A stretch of DNA of 7,516 nt from Prevotellaceae bacterium (GTDB taxonomy: Bacteria > Bacteroidota > Bacteroidia > Bacteroidales > Bacteroidaceae), in contig JAFLUV010000115.1 of assembly GCA_022508635.1 (NCBI GenBank), forward strand, positions 1 to 7,516, given 5' to 3'. Position 1 is the first letter of the stretch, and each line of letters begins with the position of its first letter. Under the pieces are notes generated by a model that worked only from the letters and a program-made list of their open reading frames with translations, made no database searches and was not told the DNA's origin. The position numbers and the translations under genes are program-made. Below, in pieces: positions 1-5,512 of this stretch.

Positions 1-40
1 GCCTTAATGATGAATTTGTGCCAACTGCTATACTGTTATA

Positions 41-54
41 TTAGCGTCCGCTAA
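41..54. repeat. Short perfect inverted repeat TTAGCG-TC-CGCTAA
   Basis: Six-base arms with a 2-base spacer, followed by a run of A on the plus strand. The right arm contains the stop codon of the short open frame that enters from the left edge. A palindrome at an ORF end may be a mobile-element terminus, a weak terminator or chance. The sequence alone does not decide. Confidence 0.4.
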
Positions 55-85
55 AAATCACGAAATATATAATCTGTCATCGGAT

Positions 86-142
86 TCAAGAGAACGGGGT
101 GGCATTCTCTATAGAATGGATATGCCACTCTCTTGAGAGTGG
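86..142. repeat. Nested and mutually exclusive hairpins
   Basis: Three complementary sets are visible. TCAAGAGA (86-93) pairs with TCTCTTGA (129-136), and GTGGCAT (99-105) pairs with ATGCCAC (122-128). These two stack into one long hairpin with a 5-base bulge at 94-98. Alternatively CCACTCTC (125-132) pairs perfectly with GAGAGTGG (135-142) across a 2-base gap, which would break the long hairpin. ATTCT/AGAAT (104-108/113-117) may form an inner stem. No T-run follows on either strand, so it is not a typical intrinsic terminator. Its function is unknown. Confidence 0.55.
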
Positions 143-259
143 AAATTGTTTCGTCAAATCCGTGTGAGGGGAATTACGGCTTAAAAGTTCTTGCTAACAT
201 TAATATATTATTACAGGTATTAAATCCGAAAAGCGAGAAAAGACAAATAAATTTAATAA

Positions 260-299
260 GACAAAATAAAAGCCCCCGACGGGAATCCGCCGAGGGCTT
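260..299 (-). terminator. Intrinsic terminator after the cohesin-like pair
   Basis: Arms at 270-282 and 287-299 make a 13-bp stem with a 4-base loop. Read on the minus strand, it is followed by a T-rich TTATTTTGTC. Two of the pairs are G-U wobbles in minus-strand RNA but would be C-A mismatches in plus-strand RNA. This shows it serves minus-strand transcription. It begins 24 bases after the stop codon of the 212-residue secreted protein. Confidence 0.88.
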
Positions 300-322
300 A
301 TTATTTATTCAGAGGGGAGAGA

Positions 323-961
323 TTACTTTACAGCAACCTTCTTGCCGTTCTGGATGAAGACACCCTTCTGAGCCTTGCTTACGCGCTGGCCAGCTACGTT
401 GTAGATGGGAGCATTGCTATCAGCAGCGTTGATACCGTTGATACCAGTACCACCAGTGATAGTCAGTTGTGGAAGAACTTCACCTTCTACAGGCACACTG
501 CCACTTCCATCCTTTTTACCAAGGACAATGTTCCTAATGATAACATCATAAACACCATTAGTTGCATTCTCGGGAACATTGAGACCAATCTTTGCAAGCA
601 CGTTAGTTGTTGTACGGAAATCTACAGTTTTGTCACCAGCTACGCCAAACTGATAACCACCACGTGCTGTTGGACGATAGTCACATATATGCTTTGCCTT
701 TGCAATAGGGAAAGTAATATCATCCAAATAATCTTCCTCATCCTCGTCATAATACGTAGCGAAAGTAACACCTTCAGGAAGAACAAGGTCAAACTGTACA
801 CCTCCAACAGCTACAACATCCTCAGAATCGAAGTGAATCTCAAGATAAGCGGTTTCACCACCAGCAGTAGCAGTAACATCTGCACATGATAGTGTACCAC
901 TCTGTGCCATTGCTGCAACACCGCACAGCATAGCAACCATAGTCGTGTAAAACTTTTTCAT
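323..961 (-). CDS. Secreted protein with cohesin-like domain and sorting-signal-like C-terminus
   Basis: 212-residue exported protein. A lipoprotein-free signal peptide (about residues 1-19, ending AMA before QSG) is followed by a beta-rich domain (about 24-168) resembling cohesin-like/carbohydrate-binding folds. It contains QFDLVLPEGVTF at 56-67, and the ten-residue core of this is identical in the upstream neighbour. A strongly acidic loop (YYDEDEEDYLDD, 70-81) follows and could bind calcium, which is inference. After a GTGINGI linker, residues 185-212 (PIYNVAGQRVSK...GKKVAVK) look like the short C-terminal tail common on Bacteroidales secreted proteins, related to type IX (Por) sorting signals. 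Cargo status is not proven. The gene starts 58 bases after the dockerin gene with no promoter motif between them, only an A/T hairpin (980-986/989-995). The two are therefore probably co-transcribed. The function is unknown; surface adhesion or scaffold binding is plausible. Confidence 0.85.
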   Translation of the reverse strand: MKKFYTTMVAMLCGVAAMAQSGTLSCADVTATAGGETAYLEIHFDSEDVVAVGGVQFDLVLPEGVTFATYYDEDEEDYLDDITFPIAKAKHICDYRPTARGGYQFGVAGDKTVDFRTTTNVLAKIGLNVPENATNGVYDVIIRNIVLGKKDGSGSVPVEGEVLPQLTITGGTGINGINAADSNAPIYNVAGQRVSKAQKGVFIQNGKKVAVK

Positions 962-1019
962 TTTTTAATTTATTTAATTAATAATTGTAATTATTTTTTT
1001 TATCTCTTCTACAGAAAAA

Positions 1020-1691
1020 TTAGTTTCCTGCCATAATGTTAAGAATTTCCACTAAGTCTGCAATATCAACAGTTCCGTCATCATTCACATCAGCTTTTGG
1101 ATTAGTCTGTTGTCCAGCCATCACATTCAAGACTTCAACTGCATCTGCAATATCTACATTACCATCATCATTCACGTCACCTTTGATACCAGGGGCTGCA
1201 CCTTCTTCAATAGTCCAAGGGAACTCGAAAGTTTTTTTGTCGTGAATTGTGCCATTAACTTCTATGAGTTTTGCGTTCTCAACCGTAACTGTATAGTTGC
1301 CGGGCTTCACGTCTGCGCCGATCTTAACGGTTACGGTAGCTACAGCACCGTCAGTGCCTGTAAGAGCGACACCCTCCTCGCCTTCGCAAGTAATCGTAAC
1401 GATACCATCGCCCTTGTCAACAGCCGTAATCTGGGGTGTACCATATTCTGCGGGATAACGACCTTCAACAACCGTAATTTCCTCGAAAGTAACACCTTCG
1501 GGCAAAACGAGGTCGCAAACCCATGTACCAATCGCATTTCTGTTTTTCATGTTCAGAGTCAACTCTGCCGTGCCACCAACCGTGCCGTTAGCAGCGGCGG
1601 TCACATGAATCTGATAGGCATCTGTTATAGAAGCCCACATTGCTGTCATTGCGAAGAATGACACCAGAGAGAGTAAAATTCTCTTTTTCAT
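1020..1691 (-). CDS. Secreted cohesin-like protein with C-terminal type I dockerin
   Basis: 223 residues. A signal peptide (about 1-20, MKKR then a hydrophobic stretch ending MWA) leads into a cohesin-like beta domain (about 26-160, with DLVLPEGVTF at 60-69). A linker and two dockerin repeats follow. The repeats run from about 171 to 193 and 200 to 222, each an EF-hand-like calcium loop. The ligands are D172, N174, D176, N178, D180, D183 and D201, N203, D205, T207, D209, D212. Each loop is followed by a helix of the type VEVLNVMAG/VEILNIMAG. Dockerins bind cohesins in cellulosome-type assemblies. In Bacteroidales they also occur outside cellulosomes, on enzymes and surface proteins. No catalytic domain is present. 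It is the first gene of a probable two-gene unit with a promoter at 1743-1774. The ATG follows an A-rich leader with no Shine-Dalgarno sequence, as usual in this phylum. Confidence 0.88.
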   Translation of the reverse strand: MKKRILLSLVSFFAMTAMWASITDAYQIHVTAAANGTVGGTAELTLNMKNRNAIGTWVCDLVLPEGVTFEEITVVEGRYPAEYGTPQITAVDKGDGIVTITCEGEEGVALTGTDGAVATVTVKIGADVKPGNYTVTVENAKLIEVNGTIHDKKTFEFPWTIEEGAAPGIKGDVNDDGNVDIADAVEVLNVMAGQQTNPKADVNDDGTVDIADLVEILNIMAGN

Positions 1692-1742
1692 AGATTTTAG
1701 TTTTTGATGTTATTTAATGTTGTTATGTTATATTTTCTGCTG

Positions 1743-1774
1743 CAAATTTAGCACTTTTTTATGTATCCACCAAG
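1743..1774 (-). promoter_or_regulatory. Bacteroidetes-type promoter for the cohesin-like pair
   Basis: Read on the minus strand: CTTG (1771-1774), 20 bases, then TAAATTTG (1743-1750), matching the Bacteroidetes primary-sigma pattern TTTG-N19/20-TAnnTTTG. Predicted start of transcription is near 1736, giving a leader of about 45 nt before the ATG at 1691. Confidence 0.7.
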
Positions 1775-1803
1775 ACTTTTATCTCTTTTTTTGCCTCTTT
1801 TTT

Positions 1804-1845
1804 ACAAAATACGGTGCCTTTTTACCCGGAAGACATGAAAAGGCA
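1804..1845 (-). terminator. Possible weak terminator after the J-domain gene
   Basis: TGCCTTTT and AAAAGGCA (arms 1815-1822 and 1838-1845) form an 8-bp stem with a 15-base loop. On the minus strand it is followed by CCGTATTTTGT. The stem is A/T-rich at the loop side and the T-run is broken, so this is a weak candidate. It is the only one in the 192-base gap between the J-domain gene and the cohesin-like pair. Confidence 0.35.
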
Positions 1846-1883
1846 GCCTTCGCACCGCACCTGTTTCCCGTTTTGATACCATA

Positions 1884-2306
1884 TTATTGTATTCCGCGTG
1901 CTCGCATGATGATGTCACGTGCTTCCGTAACTCTTTGGAAGTTTTCTTCGGCCTCACGGCGTGCCGCTTCGCCCTGTGCAGCGACCCGGTCGGGGTGGTA
2001 GCGCAAAGCCATCTGCCGATATGCCTGCCGCACTTCGTCATCGGTTGCCGTATCGGGAATGCCGAGTGTGCGGTAGGCTTCCTCGAGCGTTACGTCGACA
2101 TAGGGCTGCCATGTCTGTCCGCTCTGTTGCTGCCAGTAGCGATAGTCGCGGGAGCTGCTGTCCTCCGTGCCATGGCGAAAGGTAAAGCGGATGACCGGCC
2201 TATGGAAGAGGGAGTCAACAAACCACCCGAAGAAGAATCCGAAGAGGAATCCCCTGCCGCCGCTTATGTACAGGCCAACGAGACCGAAAATCCATTTACA
2301 ACTCAT
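1884..2306 (-). CDS. Small membrane-anchored J-domain (DnaJ-like) protein
   Basis: 140 residues. The N-terminus (about 5-33) is hydrophobic and rich in Gly and Phe (GFLFGFFFGWFV), consistent with a membrane anchor. A polar spacer (about 34-70) leads to a C-terminal J-domain (about 74-137): YRTLGIPDTATDDEVRQAYR, then LRYHPDR with the invariant HPD at 104-106, then a helix III/IV region. J-domains stimulate DnaK ATPase through HPD. The layout (N-terminal membrane segment, C-terminal J-domain) recalls DjlA, but the TerB domain of DjlA is absent, and so are the Gly/Phe and zinc-finger regions of DnaJ. It would recruit DnaK to the cytoplasmic face of the inner membrane (inference). It begins 67 bases after the nuclease stop with no promoter motif between, so it is probably co-transcribed with the nuclease. 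Confidence 0.88.
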   Translation of the reverse strand: MSCKWIFGLVGLYISGGRGFLFGFFFGWFVDSLFHRPVIRFTFRHGTEDSSSRDYRYWQQQSGQTWQPYVDVTLEEAYRTLGIPDTATDDEVRQAYRQMALRYHPDRVAAQGEAARREAEENFQRVTEARDIIMRARGIQ

Positions 2307-2373
2307 TGCTTGAGAGATATTGAAGGCTGTGCCGTGAGGTTTTTGTACCGCTCATGTGATGGTGTGCTACGAA

Positions 2374-3228
2374 TCAGAGTGTCTGGCGGAGCTGCTCGGA
2401 AAGATCCTCGACAGGAATCACTTGGTAGTCGCCGTCGCAAATCCAGACAATGTGCCGCGCCACGATGGGGATGCCGATGTCCTGGAGCATGAGGCCATAG
2501 AGAGAGAGCTGTATGGCATAGATCGAGAGGTCTTCCTCCGTGAGGTGGCAGAACGGCGGGAGCAGCCTACGCCCGAAGCGGCGGCAGTATTCGCTGACGA
2601 GAGAGGCATTGGTCTTGTAGTCGAGGATGAGGAAGCCTTCGGGCTGTCCGTCGCTGCCATCGCAGTAGTACAGCATATCGAAGGTGCCGCTTATCTGCTC
2701 CCTGAGGTTTCGAGAGGGCTCGGGATTCTTTCCGCTGTAGACCATTGCTTCGTTGAGGACAAGGTGCATGCTCGGCGGCAGCTCGTCCATGAACTTGAGC
2801 ACGGCTTCTTCCTTGGGGTGGATTGGTGCCAGGAATCCGTACTGCGGCATATACTGTGCCTGTACCAAAGGAGAGATGCGCTCGGGCATTCCGGCACGCA
2901 GGTAGCTCAGGCTCTCACCGTAGGCGTGTGTCTTTGTCCCCAGCGTGGTGGCGCGGAAAGAGTTCTGGCGCCACTGCCGTATCCAGTGGGCAGGTGTCTG
3001 CCCATGCTTCTCGGCATAGCGCGTTGCCTGCATTTGCTCGTCGAAAGGCATGCTCACAAAACGATGCGCTACAGTCGTAACGGAGGACAGCTGCCTGCCG
3101 TGCAGCAAATAACGATGTCCCTCCTCGAAAAACTCCAAATCCTGGAACTCGCTCAGCACGCGGCGACGCACCTGTGTCACTATGGCCGGCTCACCGGCTA
3201 TGACGAACATTCCTTTTGGCTCCTGCAT
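2374..3228 (-). CDS. PD-(D/E)XK superfamily nuclease (RecB/Cas4-like)
   Basis: 284 residues, no signal peptide. The PD-(D/E)XK pattern is readable in order: LGTKTHAYGE (97-106) with H102, like the GxxxH of RecB/Cas4 nucleases; E160 in LVLNEAMVYS; GTFDMLYY with D184; GFLILDYKTN with the D203-Y-K205 dyad; and QLSLYGLML with Q240 and Y244. These should form a metal-dependent DNA-cleaving core. No helicase domain, iron-sulfur cysteine cluster or CRISPR genes accompany it, so it is a stand-alone nuclease and not a recognisable Cas4 or AddB. The substrate is unknown. The first ATG (3228) lies about 19 nt downstream of the predicted transcription start. An internal ATG at residue 7 is also possible. 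It is probably transcribed with the J-domain gene. Base composition is clearly more G/C-rich than in the cohesin-like genes (33/60 G+C in 2581-2640 against 23/60 in 541-600, counted by hand). Confidence 0.85.
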   Translation of the reverse strand: MQEPKGMFVIAGEPAIVTQVRRRVLSEFQDLEFFEEGHRYLLHGRQLSSVTTVAHRFVSMPFDEQMQATRYAEKHGQTPAHWIRQWRQNSFRATTLGTKTHAYGESLSYLRAGMPERISPLVQAQYMPQYGFLAPIHPKEEAVLKFMDELPPSMHLVLNEAMVYSGKNPEPSRNLREQISGTFDMLYYCDGSDGQPEGFLILDYKTNASLVSEYCRRFGRRLLPPFCHLTEEDLSIYAIQLSLYGLMLQDIGIPIVARHIVWICDGDYQVIPVEDLSEQLRQTL

Positions 3229-3253
3229 AGTGCATCTTGTTTATTTTGCGATG

Positions 3254-3285
3254 CAAAGATACGATACTTTCGGCGTACTTGCAAG
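3254..3285 (-). promoter_or_regulatory. Bacteroidetes-type promoter for nuclease and J-domain genes
   Basis: On the minus strand CTTG (3282-3285), 20 bases, then TATCTTTG (3254-3261), a full match to TAnnTTTG. The predicted start near 3247 leaves a leader of only about 19 nt, supporting the ATG at 3228. Confidence 0.75.
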
Positions 3286-3477
3286 ATTTGAATACTTAAA
3301 CAAACTTAACGGCACACATTATTATATTATATATAGTGCAGGAACCTGCAAGGGTATAAGGCTTGCGGGAAAAAGCACATGGGAGGCAAAAATAGTATTG
3401 AAAAATGTTAAGAAAGTGCCATCTTCTTGACTTATGTCAACAAAAGCGACATTTTGTAACAATAACTGCCATATTTG
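3286..3477. other. Intergenic region between divergent promoters
   Basis: This 192-base stretch separates the minus-strand nuclease promoter from a plus-strand promoter. I see no gene in it. It contains two short perfect palindromes: TGCAGG-AA-CCTGCA (3337-3350) and TTGAC-TTAT-GTCAA (3427-3440, listed separately). It also has an A/T-rich alternating tract (3318-3335). A minus-strand TATTTTTG is present near 3390, but no TTG sits at the right distance from it. Confidence 0.5.
3427..3440. promoter_or_regulatory. FNR/CRP-like operator candidate TTGAC-N4-GTCAA
   Basis: Perfect 5+5 inverted repeat with 4-base spacer. It has the size and symmetry of FNR/CRP-superfamily sites (the FNR consensus is TTGAT-N4-ATCAA, established knowledge). 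Its centre is about 80 bases upstream of the predicted plus-strand transcription start, a usual position for an activator of this family. A further small symmetric TTGT-A-ACAA follows at 3454-3462. A chance palindrome is possible. Confidence 0.35.
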
Positions 3478-3508
3478 CTTGCAGAAAGAATTATTCGCCG
3501 TACCTTTG
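3478..3508 (+). promoter_or_regulatory. Plus-strand Bacteroidetes-type promoter for a small RNA
   Basis: CTTG (3478-3481), exactly 19 bases, then TACCTTTG (3501-3508), the best match to the Bacteroidetes promoter pattern in the window. It points right, away from the nuclease and against all annotated genes. Predicted transcription start is about 3513-3516. Confidence 0.72.
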
Positions 3509-3550
3509 CAATGCGAAAGAAATAGAAGTTAGACAATAACACGACATAAA

Positions 3551-3613
3551 TTAGTTTTAGTTTAAGTAAGACAGATTTGTTTGAAGGTTAATAATAGTTG
3601 TTAGTTTTAGTTT
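3551..3613 (+). repeat. Exact 13-nt direct repeat, 50 nt apart, within the small RNA
   Basis: TTAGTTTTAGTTT occurs at 3551-3563 and again at 3601-3613, an offset of exactly 50 bases. Each copy is itself a tandem of TTAGTT/TTAGTTT-like units. In the RNA these would be two identical U/G-rich single-stranded segments that could bind the same partner. Low complexity makes chance recurrence possible. Confidence 0.6.
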
Positions 3614-3617
3614 TTGG

Positions 3618-3649
3618 AGAAGCTATCCGTGAGGACGCTTCTTTTTTTT
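3618..3649 (+). terminator. Intrinsic terminator of the small RNA
   Basis: AGAAGC (3618-3623) pairs with GCTTCT (3637-3642). After a small internal loop, TCC/GGA (3626-3628/3633-3635) closes a GTGA (GNRA-type) tetraloop. Eight T residues at 3642-3649 follow. Orientation is clearly plus, because there is no T-run on the other side for the minus strand. Confidence 0.88.
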
Positions 3650-3726
3650 GTCCTGACGTATTGTGAACCTGCGTTCATCCGCCCACGGACATAGGTTTAG
3701 TGTTTCCGACACATCTGTTTCGGGGG

Positions 3727-3767
3727 AAAAACAAGTGCCTTGAGCTTATTGGAAGCACAAGGCACTT
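3727..3767 (-). terminator. Intrinsic terminator of the calpain-family gene
   Basis: AAGTGCCTTG and CAAGGCACTT (3733-3742 and 3758-3767) form a perfect 10-bp stem, extended by two further G-C pairs after one mismatch. On the minus strand GTTTTT follows. It lies 81 bases after the stop codon. The stem is nearly symmetric, so some stopping of plus-strand read-through from the small RNA is also possible. Confidence 0.85.
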
Positions 3768-3848
3768 ATTGTATCACGAAACGCGGGGAAATTTGCAGTC
3801 GGCAACCACCTGCCTGCCTCGGTGCGGAATCTCCCGGCAGCGTCGACT

Positions 3849-5423
3849 CTATTCTTCCTCTTCCGGAACGAACTGCGAGTCATTCTCGGGCTGAACAGAG
3901 ACAGGCTCGTATCTCTTCAGACCATACATGCGAAGCATTTCCTCGGAGGGGTGAAGGTCAATATCCATCGGTGCGAACTTGGGCACATTGTATCCGCCAA
4001 GGTCTTCACGCAGATAGGGTCTTGCCGCTCCCGGATAGACCAGACGGAAATCGATGGTCTTAAGGATTTCGCGCTTGTTAGGAATCTCCAGCTTGCCATC
4101 GATGTTGCCACCGTTGCCCCAAGGATTACGCATGACAAACATGTATTCGCTGCCCTCGTCGGGGTACATCACGGTAAAGGCATGCCCTGTGATGGTCTCA
4201 AGCTGACCACAGATGAGGCCTCCGACATTGAAACCACCCACGCTGATAAGCCCGTTGCTCAGGGCATAGTCGACAACGAGACTGAACTCTGAGTTGTAGA
4301 GCTTGTCAGGAGAGAAGCTGAAGCTGCTGCCCACGCCGGTGAATGGCGGAGCTGCATGCTCGGTGCCAATACCGCCGATGTTGTTGCAGCGGAAACGCGT
4401 CTCCCACTTCATGAGTGCCTTTTCCATGATGGTTGCCCAGTTGAAGACACCATTCTTGCCGCTAACTTGAGCACACCCGCCGGATGAGTTACACATCAAC
4501 TTGTTATCTACTACGACATCAATAGGATTGCCCTGTGGGTCGAACATGTGCACGGTATAGTTGTTGCCGTCCTTCTCGATGATGGTCTTTATCCAGTCCG
4601 GATAGAGATAGGCGAAAGAGCCGAACACGGCACACATGCAGCAGTCGCCGATGGAATGCTGGTTGACATCAGCCGGTACGGGTGAGCCAAATGGATAGAG
4701 GTTGATAGTCTTTGACGTCCAATTAGTATAGCCACTGACGTTGAGCCATGCGGCATCAGGCTGGTTACTGGGGTTGGCAAGCCAGGCCTTATCCTCATCA
4801 CTGGCAGCAGCGAATCTTTCGAAATGCTGACCCATCGGGGTAATTTTGGAGCTGGAATCTCCGCCCTTGACGCCGGCATTCCAGAGTTTCTCGGCATCGG
4901 TATAGATGGTAGCACGCGTAGGATAGCTGACGAAAGTGGTTGCCATGGTAGCAGCTTCCTTCGACTTGTAGAAGTAGTAACGCGTCGTTCCCTGCTTGAG
5001 AATGAGGAGGTCATCCTCGAGGGTAATAATCTGATAGGTCGTCTTGACGGTGGAGCCTTCACGCTGCGCGGTGAAAGTCTGGCCGCCAATAGCCGCGCCG
5101 GCGTACTCCAAGTCGTAGACGGATTCGGAGGCATTCTTTATCCACTTCATCTTGGGGCCGGCAGTGAAGACCAGCACTTCGGTACCATCGTAGTGCGTCT
5201 TGGTGCCAGAGCCATTGTTCATGGCTCTCCATCCCAAGTACCATACACCGTCAAGTTCACCTGCCTGCGCACCCTCTACAATCTCCATGTAGTCAATCTT
5301 GCTCAGGTCGCAGGAAATGACGCTCTTGTCAGTGAGCGTGATGTCCAATCGTTGCTGCGCTATAGCAACGGAGCTAAGTACCGACAGGAACAGCACAGAG
5401 CTCAAAATACGTTTTACCATCAT
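3849..5423 (-). CDS. Secreted calpain-family (C2) cysteine protease with lipocalin-like N-terminal region
   Basis: 524 residues. A signal peptide (about 1-22, cleavage near AIA-QQ) precedes a short Bacteroidales-type segment (24-50, LDITLTDKSVISCDLSKIDYMEIV). A region about 55-155 follows (GVWYLGW...ILKQGTTRYYFYKSKE) resembling lipocalin-like domains. The calpain core runs from about 245 to 465. Q255 and C261 sit in DVNQHSIGDCC (oxyanion Gln and nucleophile), IMEKALMKW matches the family's LEKA segment, H414 is in GHAFTV, and N433 is in RNPWG. The catalytic Cys-His-Asn set is complete. The residue after the nucleophile is Cys instead of the usual Trp. The C-terminus ends in four Glu. Tpr of Porphyromonas gingivalis is a known Bacteroidales member of this family. 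The protein is predicted to act in the periplasm or outside the cell as a calcium-influenced endopeptidase, by family analogy. Two adjacent ATG codons (5423, 5420) make the start ambiguous by one residue. It is a single-gene unit. Confidence 0.88.
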   Translation of the reverse strand: MMVKRILSSVLFLSVLSSVAIAQQRLDITLTDKSVISCDLSKIDYMEIVEGAQAGELDGVWYLGWRAMNNGSGTKTHYDGTEVLVFTAGPKMKWIKNASESVYDLEYAGAAIGGQTFTAQREGSTVKTTYQIITLEDDLLILKQGTTRYYFYKSKEAATMATTFVSYPTRATIYTDAEKLWNAGVKGGDSSSKITPMGQHFERFAAASDEDKAWLANPSNQPDAAWLNVSGYTNWTSKTINLYPFGSPVPADVNQHSIGDCCMCAVFGSFAYLYPDWIKTIIEKDGNNYTVHMFDPQGNPIDVVVDNKLMCNSSGGCAQVSGKNGVFNWATIMEKALMKWETRFRCNNIGGIGTEHAAPPFTGVGSSFSFSPDKLYNSEFSLVVDYALSNGLISVGGFNVGGLICGQLETITGHAFTVMYPDEGSEYMFVMRNPWGNGGNIDGKLEIPNKREILKTIDFRLVYPGAARPYLREDLGGYNVPKFAPMDIDLHPSEEMLRMYGLKRYEPVSVQPENDSQFVPEEEE

Positions 5424-5463
5424 TTTCTTATTTTTATTGTGTTTGTTTTCACTTTTTTTCGTA

Positions 5464-5471
5464 CAAATATA
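5464..5471 (-). promoter_or_regulatory. Probable -7 element of the calpain-family gene
   Basis: On the minus strand TATATTTG matches TAnnTTTG and lies about 40 bases upstream of the start codon. A TTG at the usual 19-20 base distance is missing: the nearest CAAA complements are 12 and 25 bases away. The upstream half is therefore weak and may need an activator. The 89-base gap to the methyltransferase gene shows no clear terminator. Confidence 0.55.
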
Positions 5472-5512
5472 GCACTATTTACTCAAAGAATCAGACCAAA
5501 GTACAATTATTT

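Larger units (their letters stand above)
1..269. other. Left-edge region without a convincing gene
   Basis: A/T-rich stretch downstream of the terminator of the last minus-strand gene. I see no protein gene in it. From the left edge one plus-strand frame stays open for 17 codons (ending ...LLYCYISVR) and stops at 52-54. It could be the tail of a gene lying outside the window, but it is too short to identify. The region holds a small inverted repeat at 41-54 and a cluster of hairpins at 86-142, listed separately. No TAnnTTTG promoter element was found in either direction. Confidence 0.5.
3514..3649 (+). ncRNA. Candidate orphan small RNA, about 135 nt
   Basis: The interval is bounded by a strong plus-strand promoter and a strong intrinsic terminator. 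It contains no meaningful reading frame: the only ATG frame near the start is four codons long (MRKK). The body is A/T-rich and largely unstructured by eye, with an exact 13-nt direct repeat (3551-3563 and 3601-3613) and a terminal hairpin capped by GTGA. No plus-strand gene follows: the next gene (calpain) is on the opposite strand with its own terminator facing it. An attenuated leader is therefore unlikely. I do not recognise a named RNA family. The exact 5' end is estimated from the promoter only. Confidence 0.6.

Noticed and set aside
133..357. Plus-strand frame of 74 codons in the left region
   Set aside because: It reads straight through the terminator hairpin and into the end of the 212-residue gene, with no promoter and no recognisable protein features.
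467..1661. Plus-strand open frames opposite the two cohesin-like genes
   Set aside because: Cys- and Thr-rich translations with no domain. The minus-strand proteins have signal peptides and dockerin repeats.
2374..3228. Nuclease as a CRISPR Cas4
   Set aside because: No repeat array, no other cas genes and no four-cysteine iron-sulfur signature. It is better called a general PD-(D/E)XK nuclease.
2356..3291. Long plus-strand open frame (311 codons) opposite the nuclease gene
   Set aside because: The minus-strand frame has a complete PD-(D/E)XK motif set, a promoter and a fitting start. The plus frame has no recognisable domain and is explained by G/C-rich antisense codon structure.
3380..3420. 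Minus-strand TATTTTTG as another promoter
   Set aside because: It matches TAnnTTTG but no TTG lies 19-20 bases upstream, and the stronger nuclease promoter sits closer to the gene.
3614..3694. TTG-initiated 26-residue hydrophobic frame across the small-RNA terminator
   Set aside because: It starts just before the terminator stem and needs read-through of eight Ts. It has no ribosome-binding context and is probably chance.
3700..4292. Plus-strand frames downstream of the small RNA that might make it a leader
   Set aside because: All run across the calpain terminator or inside the calpain gene on the opposite strand, so no real downstream plus-strand gene exists here.
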